Positions 42,577-51,453 of a DNA stretch of 64,000 nt are shown one piece after another. The notes beneath the pieces were generated by a model. That model had not been told where the DNA came from and did not search any database. It saw only the letters and a list, made by a program, of their open reading frames with translations. Origin of the DNA: Gammaproteobacteria bacterium UBA2675 (GTDB lineage Bacteria > Pseudomonadota > Gammaproteobacteria > Pseudomonadales > Pseudohongiellaceae); the NCBI GenBank assembly GCA_002354805.1, contig DEMH01000009.1, positions 1 through 64,000 of the forward strand. The letters run 5' to 3'. The translations under genes and the position numbers were made by a program. Position 1 is the stretch's first letter, and the number at the start of each line of letters is the position of its first letter.

Positions 42577-43500
42577 CTATCCTTGTGATGTTGCACTGTC
42601 AGCGATGATGGACGGCAGTAACTGGTAGAAAGTCAAGCGCGGATTATAGCCCAGATCCTGGCGACTTGCTGAGCCGTCAACGTGATTCGGGCGTGACAGC
42701 GCACGCCAGGTGCGAAGTCCGGGAGCATTGCGCAGTGGCAGCAGCCGACCCGCCACTTCCAGCAGCAGTGCGCCAGCGAAAAACAGCCACCTGGGCGTGG
42801 TGAACGTCGCCGGCGACTTGCCAAGCGCGTCCCGCATGGCCTGCTCAATACCCTTGATAGTGTAATGCTGACCATCAGAAACCGCATATACCGGCGCGTG
42901 GGAGGGAGGCGAACGCTCAAGGGCAGTGGCTGCCAGCACCAGCACCTGACACAGATCCTGAACGCCGATCAGCGAGATTGCCTGCTGAAAGTCCGGCAGA
43001 GGAGGCATGACACCCTTCTGGATCAGCCTGAGCAGGCTCATCAGATTGCCTTTCATGCCGACCCCATAGACGCTCGCCGGGCGAATGATGGACACAGCAA
43101 TCCTGCCCTGCTCATGGGCAGCCATCAGCTGTTGTTCGGCCTGATATTTGGCATCTCCGTAAGCAGTGCGCGGCTGGTCGTGGGCTGGGTCAGCCAGAAT
43201 GCTGCTGACGTATACAAAGCGGGATACCCCCGCATCTATGGCGGCCTCCAGCAGGTTGGCCGTGCCTTCAACGTTGGTCTGATAGATCAGTTGCGTGCGC
43301 GCATGATTGACGTGTGCATAGGCAGCAAGGTGGTAGATGCAATCAACCCCCTGCACCGCCGTGACCAGTGATTCAGGCCGGGTCAGATCCTGAGTCGGAC
43401 GCTGCAGTACACTGACCGTATCACCCTGAGACTGCAGCAAGGGCACCAGATGGCGCCCCACAAAACCGCTACTGCCTGTCACCAGCACGCGAGAGCTCAT
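42577..43500 (-). CDS. NAD-dependent sugar epimerase/dehydratase
   Basis: Extended short-chain dehydrogenase, 307 aa: GSSGFVGRHL (about 9-18) binds NAD, and the catalytic set includes VSS and YGDAK (Tyr-x3-Lys). Similar to WbpK/UDP-sugar 4-reductase or epimerase proteins of O-antigen clusters; the exact sugar cannot be told. Overlaps the upstream glycosyltransferase by 4 nt and ends 4 nt before rmlA, so it is in the same operon. Confidence 0.82.
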   Translation of the reverse strand: MSSRVLVTGSSGFVGRHLVPLLQSQGDTVSVLQRPTQDLTRPESLVTAVQGVDCIYHLAAYAHVNHARTQLIYQTNVEGTANLLEAAIDAGVSRFVYVSSILADPAHDQPRTAYGDAKYQAEQQLMAAHEQGRIAVSIIRPASVYGVGMKGNLMSLLRLIQKGVMPPLPDFQQAISLIGVQDLCQVLVLAATALERSPPSHAPVYAVSDGQHYTIKGIEQAMRDALGKSPATFTTPRWLFFAGALLLEVAGRLLPLRNAPGLRTWRALSRPNHVDGSASRQDLGYNPRLTFYQLLPSIIADSATSQG

Positions 43501-44354
43501 GTCCAGCGCCAGCCATGCGTGTTAAAAAATCGCAGCGCTGAGCGCCCGAACATGCAGATGTGCCGCAGGCCTTTTTTGGCACTGTTGCCACCCAGGTGCG
43601 TGATTCGCATACCCGGCAGATAGGTCAGGGTACCAAGGCGATGCGCTCGAAGCGCCAGATCGAAGTCTTCGAAGTACAGGAAGTAGCGCGGATCAAAACC
43701 ATTCAGTGATTTCAGCGTTGTCAGCCTGAACAGCATGAAACAGCCACTGATAACGGGAATGTCCTCGCTGGGCCGATCGTCGGGAAGGTCCTGCATGTCG
43801 TAATGCGCCAGGCGCTTGTAGAAACGCTGCCTGATTGCCTCCGGTGCAAAGCCGCGCAACAGGAAGTCGAGCACGCTGGGGTAGCGTTTGCAGGCAGAGG
43901 CTGAGCCTCCATTACCGTCACTGATTGATGGCGCCACCGCGACTGTGCGCTGATGCGACTGCAGCCAGGCGACACCGACACAGAGCGTGTCCGGCTGCAC
44001 AATCACGTCCGGATTCAGAATCAGGTACAGATCGTTTTCGGTGTCAGCCAGCTGCTGTGCACGTGACAGCCCTAGATTGTGACCGCGACCGTAACCCAGA
44101 TTGCCATGGCCGGTGATCAGCTCCCCCTCCAGCCCAGTCTCACGCCACCCATCCAGCACATCACGCAAGGGCATGACATTACTGTCGGAATCTCCGTTAT
44201 CAATCAGATACAGCTGGCAGGCAGAGAGATGCTGTTGATGCAGCGCCTGCTGGGCGGCTGTTGCCAGAGACTGCAGCGTCTGCCGCAATACTTGCGTATC
44301 CAGGGTATGAACAACAATCGACACACAGAGTCTGAGAGGGCGGCTCTGGCTCAC
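43497..44354 (-). CDS. Family 2 glycosyltransferase (rhamnosyltransferase-like)
   Basis: A 285-aa GT-A fold enzyme: N-terminal VSIVVHT, LIDNGDSD, GHGNLGYGRGHNLGL, and NPDV near the metal site, as in rhamnosyl transferases of the WbbL type. A position ahead of the rmlACD genes fits transfer of rhamnose to a surface polysaccharide. The start is a GTG with no strong ribosome site, so it is uncertain by a few codons. It overlaps the epimerase gene by an ATGA. Confidence 0.85.
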   Translation of the reverse strand: MSQSRPLRLCVSIVVHTLDTQVLRQTLQSLATAAQQALHQQHLSACQLYLIDNGDSDSNVMPLRDVLDGWRETGLEGELITGHGNLGYGRGHNLGLSRAQQLADTENDLYLILNPDVIVQPDTLCVGVAWLQSHQRTVAVAPSISDGNGGSASACKRYPSVLDFLLRGFAPEAIRQRFYKRLAHYDMQDLPDDRPSEDIPVISGCFMLFRLTTLKSLNGFDPRYFLYFEDFDLALRAHRLGTLTYLPGMRITHLGGNSAKKGLRHICMFGRSALRFFNTHGWRWT

Positions 44355-44442
44355 GTCGCGCGAAATCTCACTGGGGACAAGGAATTTGCAGTGAGAACCG
44401 GCGCATCAGCGGTCAGCGGGCTAGTATTGACTGGTCGGCGTG

Positions 44443-45252
44443 TCACTGGGAATTTGGCTCCGCAGGCACGATTCTGTCGCCGAAGGGAGTGCGCACGAGG
44501 CGGGCACCCTCGGGGACATCCGCCGGGTCAATACGACGCGGTCTGAATCTGGATTCTTCGGTCCGGCGGACAGCTGCATCCGGATCACTGCGCTCTCTCG
44601 CAGCACGCAGGGCAGCCGCAAACGGGTTCTCCGGCTGCTGCTCAGCACTATCTTCACCCCGGCGATCACGTCGCCCGCCCCTGTCTTCAGATGACTCCTC
44701 CGCTGGTTGCGCCGGTGCCTGGGACGCTATTGGAGCGGCTGTCGCCAGCTGCAGGCGGGATACGTTGCTACCCACGCAGGAGACACCTTCATCGGGATCT
44801 GCATAACAGGAATTGCCGGCGGGATGTTGAATGATCAACTGGCGACTGGCTACTTCGTCAACGAAGTGACCGGGATAGCCGGGAATCTCAGCACGCGCGC
44901 CCACAGACCCGATCGACTCATTCGGCAGCGGAACCACCAGGGTTTCTCCGTTCTGCAGGCGCAAGCGCACCTGACGCTTGCTGCCAAACTGGCTGGTACC
45001 GACCAGAGTAAACTGCGGTGCACCGCTGCGCGGCGTCGTGTCAGGCGCAGGGGCAGGGGAGTCTGCTGCAGCGCTCACCTCGACCGGCTCAAACAGGCGA
45101 AGCGGTTCGTTGCTGGTCGGCGACGGGGTAGCCGACAGTTGACCGGCCACGGAGTCCGGCGTCAGGTCTGTAAACAGTTCCGTTTCCTGGGCGTGAGCAT
45201 GCACAGCGCTGATCAGCGCCGCCAGCATCATCATTAGGGCCCTCAGCATCAT
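44443..45252 (-). CDS. Exported protein with a PilP/GspC-like central segment
   Basis: I do not recognise this 269-aa protein with certainty. It has a signal peptide (ending AHAQ near residue 22), a low-complexity Ser/Pro/Ala linker (about 40-75), an ordered beta-rich segment (about 78-160: FTLVGTSQFGSKRQVRLRLQ then a cysteine pair) and an Arg/Glu/Ala-rich tail (about 185-245). The beta segment faintly recalls the homology region of GspC/PilP, a component missing from the type II operon at 48-58 kb, but it has no TM helix. AGGAG precedes the ATG. Confidence 0.5.
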   Translation of the reverse strand: MMLRALMMMLAALISAVHAHAQETELFTDLTPDSVAGQLSATPSPTSNEPLRLFEPVEVSAAADSPAPAPDTTPRSGAPQFTLVGTSQFGSKRQVRLRLQNGETLVVPLPNESIGSVGARAEIPGYPGHFVDEVASRQLIIQHPAGNSCYADPDEGVSCVGSNVSRLQLATAAPIASQAPAQPAEESSEDRGGRRDRRGEDSAEQQPENPFAAALRAARERSDPDAAVRRTEESRFRPRRIDPADVPEGARLVRTPFGDRIVPAEPNSQ

Positions 45253-45359
45253 TCTGACTCCTGTCAGCGAACTGACTGTCCGGGTACATCATGACCGCCC
45301 CGGACCAAGCGGTACTTGAACATTGTTACGTTAACGGCTTTTTTATTTGTCGTGCAATT

Positions 45360-46130
45360 TTACGGTTTAGTTTGCCCACGTTCAAAATATCTGGCTACTG
45401 CCTGCTGGGTCAATGCCTCCAGAGACTCAGCCAGCATGCCCGGATCATATCGATTAAACGCCTCCACATACTTTACCTCCGCACTCATGGAAAAGGTGCG
45501 TGCCTTGTTCAGGGCCAGAATAAGCTCGGGATAGTTATTCTGGCTGTTCTGGCTGGCATATACAGCCATGGCCTGCTGCTTGGCCTTGATTGTCGAGGTG
45601 ATGTCAATCAAGCGGTTGACGGGGCTCTGAACACTGATCTCATAGGACCACACCTCTGGCATATGGCCACGCCAGGCGCGCTGCTGCAAGCGCTGCACGG
45701 CTGCCCAGACCAGCTGTGCGGTGACCCGATGGTCCGGGTGGAGCTCCAGTACGCCGGGGAAAAATACCGTGGCTGCCTGCAGGTCGGTCAGCGCGCCAGC
45801 GATCTGCTCGACCACCACATCGTCCATCTGCAGGCCACGATCCGCATGATCCCAGGTCTGAACGCTGCTGACGCCAAGTACATCGCAGGCCTGCTGCACT
45901 TCCGTTTTGCGCTGCGCCACCAGGGCCTGCTGGTCATCCGGATTGGTGGCACCGCCCAGCGCGCCATCGGTCAATACAATGACATGGGTCGCCAGTCCCT
46001 GCAGCGCAGCAAGACGCAGCGCCCCACCCATGCCAAAGGTCTCGTCGTCGGCATGCGGCGCAAAAACAACCCAGGGCGCCGGCGGCAGGTCGCATACGTG
46101 AAAGGGGACCAATATGTTTTCAGGATTCAT
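45360..46130 (-). CDS. PIG-L-family N-acetylsugar deacetylase
   Basis: A 256-aa zinc-dependent deacetylase of the PIG-L/LmbE family: PHADDE (near residues 25-30) and HPDHR (near 132-136) give the metal ligands and catalytic Asp. Members remove N-acetyl groups from GlcNAc-containing substrates. Between the rhamnose genes and wzm-wzt it may tailor a surface polysaccharide. It is divergent from wzm; the gap 46131-46245 has a T8 tract but no convincing promoter. Confidence 0.87.
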   Translation of the reverse strand: MNPENILVPFHVCDLPPAPWVVFAPHADDETFGMGGALRLAALQGLATHVIVLTDGALGGATNPDDQQALVAQRKTEVQQACDVLGVSSVQTWDHADRGLQMDDVVVEQIAGALTDLQAATVFFPGVLELHPDHRVTAQLVWAAVQRLQQRAWRGHMPEVWSYEISVQSPVNRLIDITSTIKAKQQAMAVYASQNSQNNYPELILALNKARTFSMSAEVKYVEAFNRYDPGMLAESLEALTQQAVARYFERGQTKP

Positions 46131-46245
46131 GGCGCGGATTGTAGGCGGTTTTGCCGGTTTTTTTTAGCGTTTTGTGGAGATTGAGGCGCTTTCGTGGTTA
46201 AATCTGCGCCCTTCTGGAGTGAAATTATCATCGTTGATTGCTGCT

Positions 46246-47049
46246 ATGACATCTAGCCTGCTGCGTCAGTGGACATTGTCTCCCATTCGCCACTTCCGGC
46301 TGTTCCATCAGTTCGTGCGACAGGAATTCAGCGGCCAGTTCGCCGGCTCGCTGGGTGGTTTCCTGTGGCTGTTTGTTACTCCCATCGTCAATATCATCAT
46401 TTACTCATTCGTGTTCAGTGTGGTTTTTCGCGCCCCCATGCCGGAAAACTTTGGTGACGTACCTTTTGTCATCTTTCTGATGATTGGTTATCTGCCCTGG
46501 TTCGCCTTTGCCGATGCGATGGGTCGCTCGAGTGGCCTGCTGCTGGACAAAGCCCCGCTGATCACCAAGGTCATGTTCCCGGTACAGCTGATTCCCATGG
46601 TGGGCACACTGGTCCCTTACCTGGTCCACGGCATCGCCATTTTTGTATTCCTGGTGTATCTGGCCACGCAGGGATATCTGCAAATGGCCTGGCTTTGGCT
46701 GCCGGTAGCCTTCGTGTTGCAGTTCATGTTTACCATCGGCCTGGTCGCCATCCTGTCCGCTTTCTGTGTGTTCCTGCGTGATATCCAGCAGCTTGTGGCC
46801 CTGATGCTGACAGCGTGGTTTTTCCTGACGCCGATTATTTATCCTTTGTCGCTGCTGCCCGAGCAGGTGCGGCCACTGATGATGTTGAATCCCATGCACA
46901 GCTTTGTGCAGTTCTATCGCGAAGCGATTCTGCTGGGAGATTTTTCTGCCATCCATTTCCAGGTGATGGTGGTATCGGCCGTGCTGAGCTACCTGCTGGG
47001 CGGCTGGCTGTTCATGAGAATAAAACACGCTTTTGGTGACGTTTTGTAA
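46246..47049 (+). CDS. wzm: Polysaccharide ABC exporter, permease (Wzm)
   Basis: Inner-membrane permease of 267 aa with six hydrophobic helices, ABC-2 type. The N-terminal FHQFVRQEFSGQFAGSLGG and LTAWFFLTPIIYP segments are family-typical. It pairs with the ATPase gene whose ATG overlaps its stop by one base. Start: the frame extends to a GTG at 46174, but the ATG at 46246 matches the family N-terminus; ribosome sites are weak for every option. Confidence 0.9.
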   Translation: MTSSLLRQWTLSPIRHFRLFHQFVRQEFSGQFAGSLGGFLWLFVTPIVNIIIYSFVFSVVFRAPMPENFGDVPFVIFLMIGYLPWFAFADAMGRSSGLLLDKAPLITKVMFPVQLIPMVGTLVPYLVHGIAIFVFLVYLATQGYLQMAWLWLPVAFVLQFMFTIGLVAILSAFCVFLRDIQQLVALMLTAWFFLTPIIYPLSLLPEQVRPLMMLNPMHSFVQFYREAILLGDFSAIHFQVMVVSAVLSYLLGGWLFMRIKHAFGDVL

Positions 47050-48284
47050 TGCACAGTATTTCGGTCAACAATCTGAACAAGGACTTTCGTATCTACGCAC
47101 GTCCGCAGGACCGCCTGCTGGAGTTGTTGCTGCGCCAGCCTCGTCACCGCGTATTTCATGTTTTGCAGGATGTTTCCTTTGACGTGATGGAAGGCAAGAG
47201 CCTTGGCATCATTGGTGACAATGGCGCGGGCAAGTCGACCCTGATGAAGCTGCTGGTCGGCACCCTGCAACCAAGCAGCGGAACCGTACACACCAAGGGT
47301 CAGGTCGCGGCCCTGCTGGAACTGGGTGCGGGCTTTCACCCGGAGTTCTCCGGCCGTCGCAATATTTATCTTAATGCCTCGCTGCTGGGTGTCCCGGATG
47401 ACGACATTGCCGCGCTGGAAGAAGACATCATTGAGTTTTCCGAGCTGCGCGACTTCATTGACCGACCTGTCAAAACCTACTCCTCGGGCATGTATGTTCG
47501 ACTCGCATTCTCCATCGCGACGATGGTTAGACCGGATGTGCTGGTGATTGACGAGGCGCTTGCTGTTGGCGACATCGCGTTTCAACGCAAGTGTGTGCAG
47601 CGCATGAATGAGTTTCGCGCGCAGAACAAAAGCATGGTCTTCTGCAGCCACTCCATGTATCACGTGCAGGAACTCTGTGACACGGCGATCTGGCTGGAGA
47701 AAGGCCGAATTCGCGAAATGGGCCAGAGTGAAGAAATCGTCGCGCGCTACGAAGATTACTGCAACAGCCGGCGTTCTTACACCAAGGCTGAAGAACAGGC
47801 CAAAGCGCTCGAATCAGAAAGCTCTGCCGCAAAGGCTGAGCAGGCAGAGAAAGACAAGACGCCCAAGGACGCCCGCATCATCCATACCGTGGTGCGCAAT
47901 ACTGATGGCGAAATCATCGACACTGTTGAGCCCCTGCAGGAAGTCATTCTGGAGTTGCAGGCCGAGATACTGAACGACAACAGCATCTGCTATTTCGGCT
48001 TCGCCTTGATGAAGGACCTGGACGAGGTTATTTCCGCCTATCTGGGAACTGACCGACCCGACGTCGAGCATGGTCCATTCCGCAAAGGCGAAATTATCAC
48101 CGTACAGTTGCGCCTGGATGCCATGGCATTGCGGGTCGGCAACTTCCATGTGCTGGGTGGTATCAATGACGCAAGTGGACTGCTCTGGTACGAGACAAAA
48201 CTCAGCAAGGAAATCATGGTAAAAACAAGCAAAGGGCTGGGTGTCTTTGTCATGAAATCGGAATGGAAGGTCGAGCACAGTTAA
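47049..48284 (+). CDS. wzt: Polysaccharide ABC exporter, ATPase with carbohydrate-binding domain (Wzt)
   Basis: A 411-aa ATPase: Walker A GDNGAGKS (56-63), a YSSGM signature, Walker B VLVIDEAL. After the ATPase domain (about 1-240) come a charged Ala/Glu/Lys-rich linker (about 245-275) and a C-terminal beta-sandwich (about 280-405) of the Wzt type that recognises the finished O-antigen end. This shows export of a full-length, terminally marked O-polysaccharide. Such polysaccharides often anchor S-layers, which links this gene to the surface locus at 21-38 kb. Confidence 0.93.
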   Translation: MHSISVNNLNKDFRIYARPQDRLLELLLRQPRHRVFHVLQDVSFDVMEGKSLGIIGDNGAGKSTLMKLLVGTLQPSSGTVHTKGQVAALLELGAGFHPEFSGRRNIYLNASLLGVPDDDIAALEEDIIEFSELRDFIDRPVKTYSSGMYVRLAFSIATMVRPDVLVIDEALAVGDIAFQRKCVQRMNEFRAQNKSMVFCSHSMYHVQELCDTAIWLEKGRIREMGQSEEIVARYEDYCNSRRSYTKAEEQAKALESESSAAKAEQAEKDKTPKDARIIHTVVRNTDGEIIDTVEPLQEVILELQAEILNDNSICYFGFALMKDLDEVISAYLGTDRPDVEHGPFRKGEIITVQLRLDAMALRVGNFHVLGGINDASGLLWYETKLSKEIMVKTSKGLGVFVMKSEWKVEHS

Positions 48285-48331
48285 ACCTTGTTGTGCTCTG
48301 AGCGAAGAACGTCTCCCTGTTCATATTTATC

Positions 48332-49414
48332 TCAATCAACTCGCAACAGGCCAGGCGGCAACTCCGCTCTGGGCGGCGCCGTGTCCGGCAACATGGCATA
48401 TGGATCAACGTGACGTACACGCGCGCGCTGATTAAAGCTATCGACCTGCATGATCTGCATGTAGCCCTGCCGCACAGGATCCTCAACTGCTAACAGATCT
48501 TTGCTTGTCCCTTGGGGTTCCTGCTCCGCATTGGCAGTTTCGGCCGCCGGGTAGACGTATACCGAATATATACTGGAAGCTGTGAAACCCAGCCAGGGTG
48601 ACAGTTCTACCATATTCTCAAGTGGAATCAGGGCACCAACTTCACGCATGGTCCGCAGGTCCCGGTGCTGTCGATAAGCAATAATCTGCTCGGCCAGCTC
48701 CTCTTCCATGCCTGGCAGCAACATCAGGGCTTCCCGTGTTGCCATATTGGGATTGACCACGGCCTCATTGCCATAGACAGTAAACGCGGCCTCAAGATTG
48801 ACGCCCTCGAAAAGCTCGGCGAAACCTCTTATCAGCAGAATCTCGTCGACTGATTCCAGATCAGGACTGTTGCGTGGCGTGTAAGGCGGGTCCAGCGTCT
48901 GATAATACTCAGCCTCGGCGCCGCCAGGAGTGATCAATTCGTTGAGATCGGTCCAGTCATTCCAGGCCGCCAGTAGTTCCTGCACCTGGCGTGGGTCAAA
49001 GTCAGGACCCAGTCGCGTTTCGATTATCTGTTGCAGCCGTCGTACTTCAATTCGATTGAGATTAATTTTCCCGGCATGGTCATAAATCCGCACCACCATG
49101 TTTTCGGGGGCAGGGTAGTGCAGGGAGAGCGGCTGACCATTAAAGCGATACGTCGACATCCGTACCTCACCCCAGTCGTTCAGCACTGGCTCTTCGTCCA
49201 GCGGCAAGGGCATGCGTTCCAGCATCAACTCCATCTCGGCCTGGTTCATGGCCGTCATGATATCTGCGTAATCGCTGACACCCTCTTTATGCCGCAGTGC
49301 AGTTGTGGCTCCCAGGCGAATATTGGTTGCCAGCACGGTGACCAGAACGGTCAACACCACCGCCGTCCAAAGCACCATGATGAGCACCGCGCCCCGCTGC
49401 GATTTCGGCATCAT
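48332..49414 (-). CDS. gspK: Type II secretion minor pseudopilin GspK
   Basis: Large tip pseudopilin, 360 aa. The prepilin cleavage site is RG-A at residues 7-9 with no Glu at position +5, as is normal for GspK. A GspK-sized periplasmic domain follows, with helix-hairpin-helix-like repeats (NLNRIEVRRLQQIIE and PNMATREALMLLPGM). It forms the tip with GspI and GspJ. Last gene of the operon, overlapping gspJ by 4 nt; 47 nt separate it from the convergent wzt, with no clear terminator. Confidence 0.92.
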   Translation of the reverse strand: MMPKSQRGAVLIMVLWTAVVLTVLVTVLATNIRLGATTALRHKEGVSDYADIMTAMNQAEMELMLERMPLPLDEEPVLNDWGEVRMSTYRFNGQPLSLHYPAPENMVVRIYDHAGKINLNRIEVRRLQQIIETRLGPDFDPRQVQELLAAWNDWTDLNELITPGGAEAEYYQTLDPPYTPRNSPDLESVDEILLIRGFAELFEGVNLEAAFTVYGNEAVVNPNMATREALMLLPGMEEELAEQIIAYRQHRDLRTMREVGALIPLENMVELSPWLGFTASSIYSVYVYPAAETANAEQEPQGTSKDLLAVEDPVRQGYMQIMQVDSFNQRARVRHVDPYAMLPDTAPPRAELPPGLLRVD

Positions 49415-50094
49415 GGTATCAGCTCCAGATTGGGACGAATGCTGCGATGCTGCCGCGCGTTGACGGGCGCCACTATGTCCAGCGGCTCCACGTTCCGGTC
49501 ATCAATGGGTTCCAGGCGTATATGGACAGCAAACGGCAACACACTGAACGTGAAGGCAGGCCAGTCTTCACGCCACAGACGTTCAAACTCGAGATCCTCA
49601 TACAGATACTGAAAGCTCGCGCGGTAGCCTGGCAAAAGCAGTCGCGGTTCGGCATCATCCAGGCGCGCCGTCGGATCATCACTGAGTGCGGGCGCAAGTT
49701 GAAGGTACACTCCCTCATCGTCACGCCAAAACAGTCGCCAGGCAGTCAGGCCATCCCTTCTCTCAGGGGACACTGTCGACACCCAGGACAGCTGGCCGGA
49801 TTCACCTTCAAAATAGACATGGCGCCCCAGAGTTTCGGGGTCGCGATAGCTGTGAGGAAATGCACCCTGCAGTGCTCGCTCCAGTTGCAGTATCGCAATC
49901 GATTCGTCCAGATTGTTCTCCAGCGCGGAAGCATTATTGTCCCAGTCACGCACAACAGAGAACATACCCGCCGTCAGCATGGTCATCAATGTCGCTGTCA
50001 GTGCCAGCGCCAGGATGATTTCCAGCAGCGTGAAACCTCGCTGCTGGTATGATCGATTTGCCGTTTGCTGCATTCGATTCATGTCCGTTGTCAC
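49411..50094 (-). CDS. gspJ: Type II secretion minor pseudopilin GspJ
   Basis: A 227-aa pseudopilin with cleavage at RG-FTLLE (Gly20/Phe21) and a hydrophobic N-terminal helix. Its size and place between gspI and gspK identify it. Overlaps both neighbours by 4 nt. Confidence 0.9.
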   Translation of the reverse strand: MTTDMNRMQQTANRSYQQRGFTLLEIILALALTATLMTMLTAGMFSVVRDWDNNASALENNLDESIAILQLERALQGAFPHSYRDPETLGRHVYFEGESGQLSWVSTVSPERRDGLTAWRLFWRDDEGVYLQLAPALSDDPTARLDDAEPRLLLPGYRASFQYLYEDLEFERLWREDWPAFTFSVLPFAVHIRLEPIDDRNVEPLDIVAPVNARQHRSIRPNLELIP

Positions 50095-50495
50095 CGTGGC
50101 AGATCAGAACGTAGCCAGCGGACGCCCTCGATCTGCTCACCCGTTTCCGGGTCCACCATTCGGTAGGTTTCCAGAAGATCATACATGGGCGCTGTCCGTC
50201 GCAGGGGATCTTCAAGCTCATCTTCTGGCGAAACATCAAATTCGTCTTCAATAACAGATTCGATGTCGCGAAATTGATTATCGAGCAGCGCAAAGTTGAT
50301 GTTGGCGCGAGCCTGAACCGTATCACTTAAACTGCTCTGCGCACGGCCAGCCAGCTGCTTACTGCCGGCAGCCAGAGTGAAAAGCCCCCCCAGCACCATA
50401 GCCGTGATGGTCAGAGCAACCAGCACTTCCAGCAGCGTGAACCCGCGCTGCACAGTTTGTACTCTGCTTGTCGTCCTGCAACTAGTCATTTTCAT
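50091..50495 (-). CDS. gspI: Type II secretion minor pseudopilin GspI
   Basis: A 134-aa pseudopilin: cleavage at RG-FTLLE (Gly18/Phe19) and a helix VLVALTITAMVLGGLFTLA. Small size and position fit GspI, nucleator of the tip complex. The ATG at 50495 is used; an ATG two codons later is also possible. Overlaps the gspH end by 14 nt. Confidence 0.89.
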   Translation of the reverse strand: MKMTSCRTTSRVQTVQRGFTLLEVLVALTITAMVLGGLFTLAAGSKQLAGRAQSSLSDTVQARANINFALLDNQFRDIESVIEDEFDVSPEDELEDPLRRTAPMYDLLETYRMVDPETGEQIEGVRWLRSDLPR

Positions 50496-50967
50496 CAAGA
50501 CGTTTTACTCGACCGGAAAAGGGGTCAATTGAAAGTTTTAAGCGACGGGAATCCTGCGAGAACTCCAGTGTGCCGCCAGAGCTGCCGCCTTCTGGATAAA
50601 ACTCGATGCTGAGCTTTTCCTGCACGGAAGACTGGCGGCCAGTACTGTCTGTAAACGCAAGCTCCGTTCCGGCTGAAAGCCACCTTCCTACCACCGATGG
50701 GTCGGAAGTCTCGAAGTCATCGGCAATACTGGTGTTGAGGGAGCCAGGCGGGTTGACTATAAACTCCACCCTGGTTGTGCCACCCTGGACCACCGCCATA
50801 CGTCTGGCATGATTCAACAGGCCCGTTGCCTCACGCACCTGTGCATTGAATCCCGGGGAATTGAGTGAACTGATTCCAGGGCCGATCAGCATAGCCATCA
50901 TGGCCGCAATTCCCAGCACCAGCAGAAGTTCCAGTAGCGTGAAACCACACTGGTTTCTAGTGCGCAT
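50482..50967 (-). CDS. gspH: Type II secretion minor pseudopilin GspH
   Basis: A 161-aa pseudopilin with the cleavage site CG-FTLLE (Gly8/Phe9). The frame is open for 37 more codons upstream and would overlap gspG; I choose the ATG at 50967 because it gives a normal short leader peptide and leaves a 58-nt gap after gspG. Confidence 0.88.
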   Translation of the reverse strand: MRTRNQCGFTLLELLLVLGIAAMMAMLIGPGISSLNSPGFNAQVREATGLLNHARRMAVVQGGTTRVEFIVNPPGSLNTSIADDFETSDPSVVGRWLSAGTELAFTDSTGRQSSVQEKLSIEFYPEGGSSGGTLEFSQDSRRLKLSIDPFSGRVKRLDEND

Positions 50968-51025
50968 TGGCGCGTTCCGCCTGGCGGCGGACAATGGCAT
51001 CTTTAAAGTTAGTGGCTTCCCTGTT

Positions 51026-51433
51026 TTAGTCGCCAATATCAGCGTCATTGCCTTCGCCACCCGGCGCGCCGTCAGCACCGTAGGAAATCAGGCTGAAGTC
51101 CCGACCGCTCGACTCATAAACATAGGCATTACCCCAGGGATCAACGGGTACATCACCACGCAGGTAGGGGCCGTTCCAGGTGGAGCGCCCGCTGTCGTTC
51201 TCGATCAGTCCCTCCAACTCATCCGGATACTGACCTACATCCAGTCGATAGGCATCCAGTGCACTGGTCAGTGAGGATATCTGCGACAGCGCCGCATCAC
51301 GACGAGCGCCATCCGCCTGGTTAAACAGATTAGGGGCGACCATGACCGCCAGCATCCCCAGTATCGCCATGACGATCAGCAGTTCGATAATGGTGAAGCC
51401 CCGGGCGCGCTTGATGCTTTTTACTTTGTTCAT
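51026..51433 (-). CDS. gspG: Type II secretion major pseudopilin GspG
   Basis: Main subunit of the pseudopilus, 135 aa. Cleavage at RG-FTIIE (Gly12/Phe13, Glu17 for assembly). The body has the family landmarks YPDELEGL, WNGPYL, DPWGNAYVYES and FSLISYGADGAPGGEGNDADI, the last holding the calcium-site residues. Lies 20 nt after gspD. Confidence 0.96.
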   Translation of the reverse strand: MNKVKSIKRARGFTIIELLIVMAILGMLAVMVAPNLFNQADGARRDAALSQISSLTSALDAYRLDVGQYPDELEGLIENDSGRSTWNGPYLRGDVPVDPWGNAYVYESSGRDFSLISYGADGAPGGEGNDADIGD

Positions 51434-51453
51434 ATCAATTCCTCTGCCTGTAT

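Noticed and set aside
46131..46245. RfaH/ops (JUMPstart-like) element before wzm
   Set aside because: No GGCGGTAG core is present; only a T8 tract is seen.
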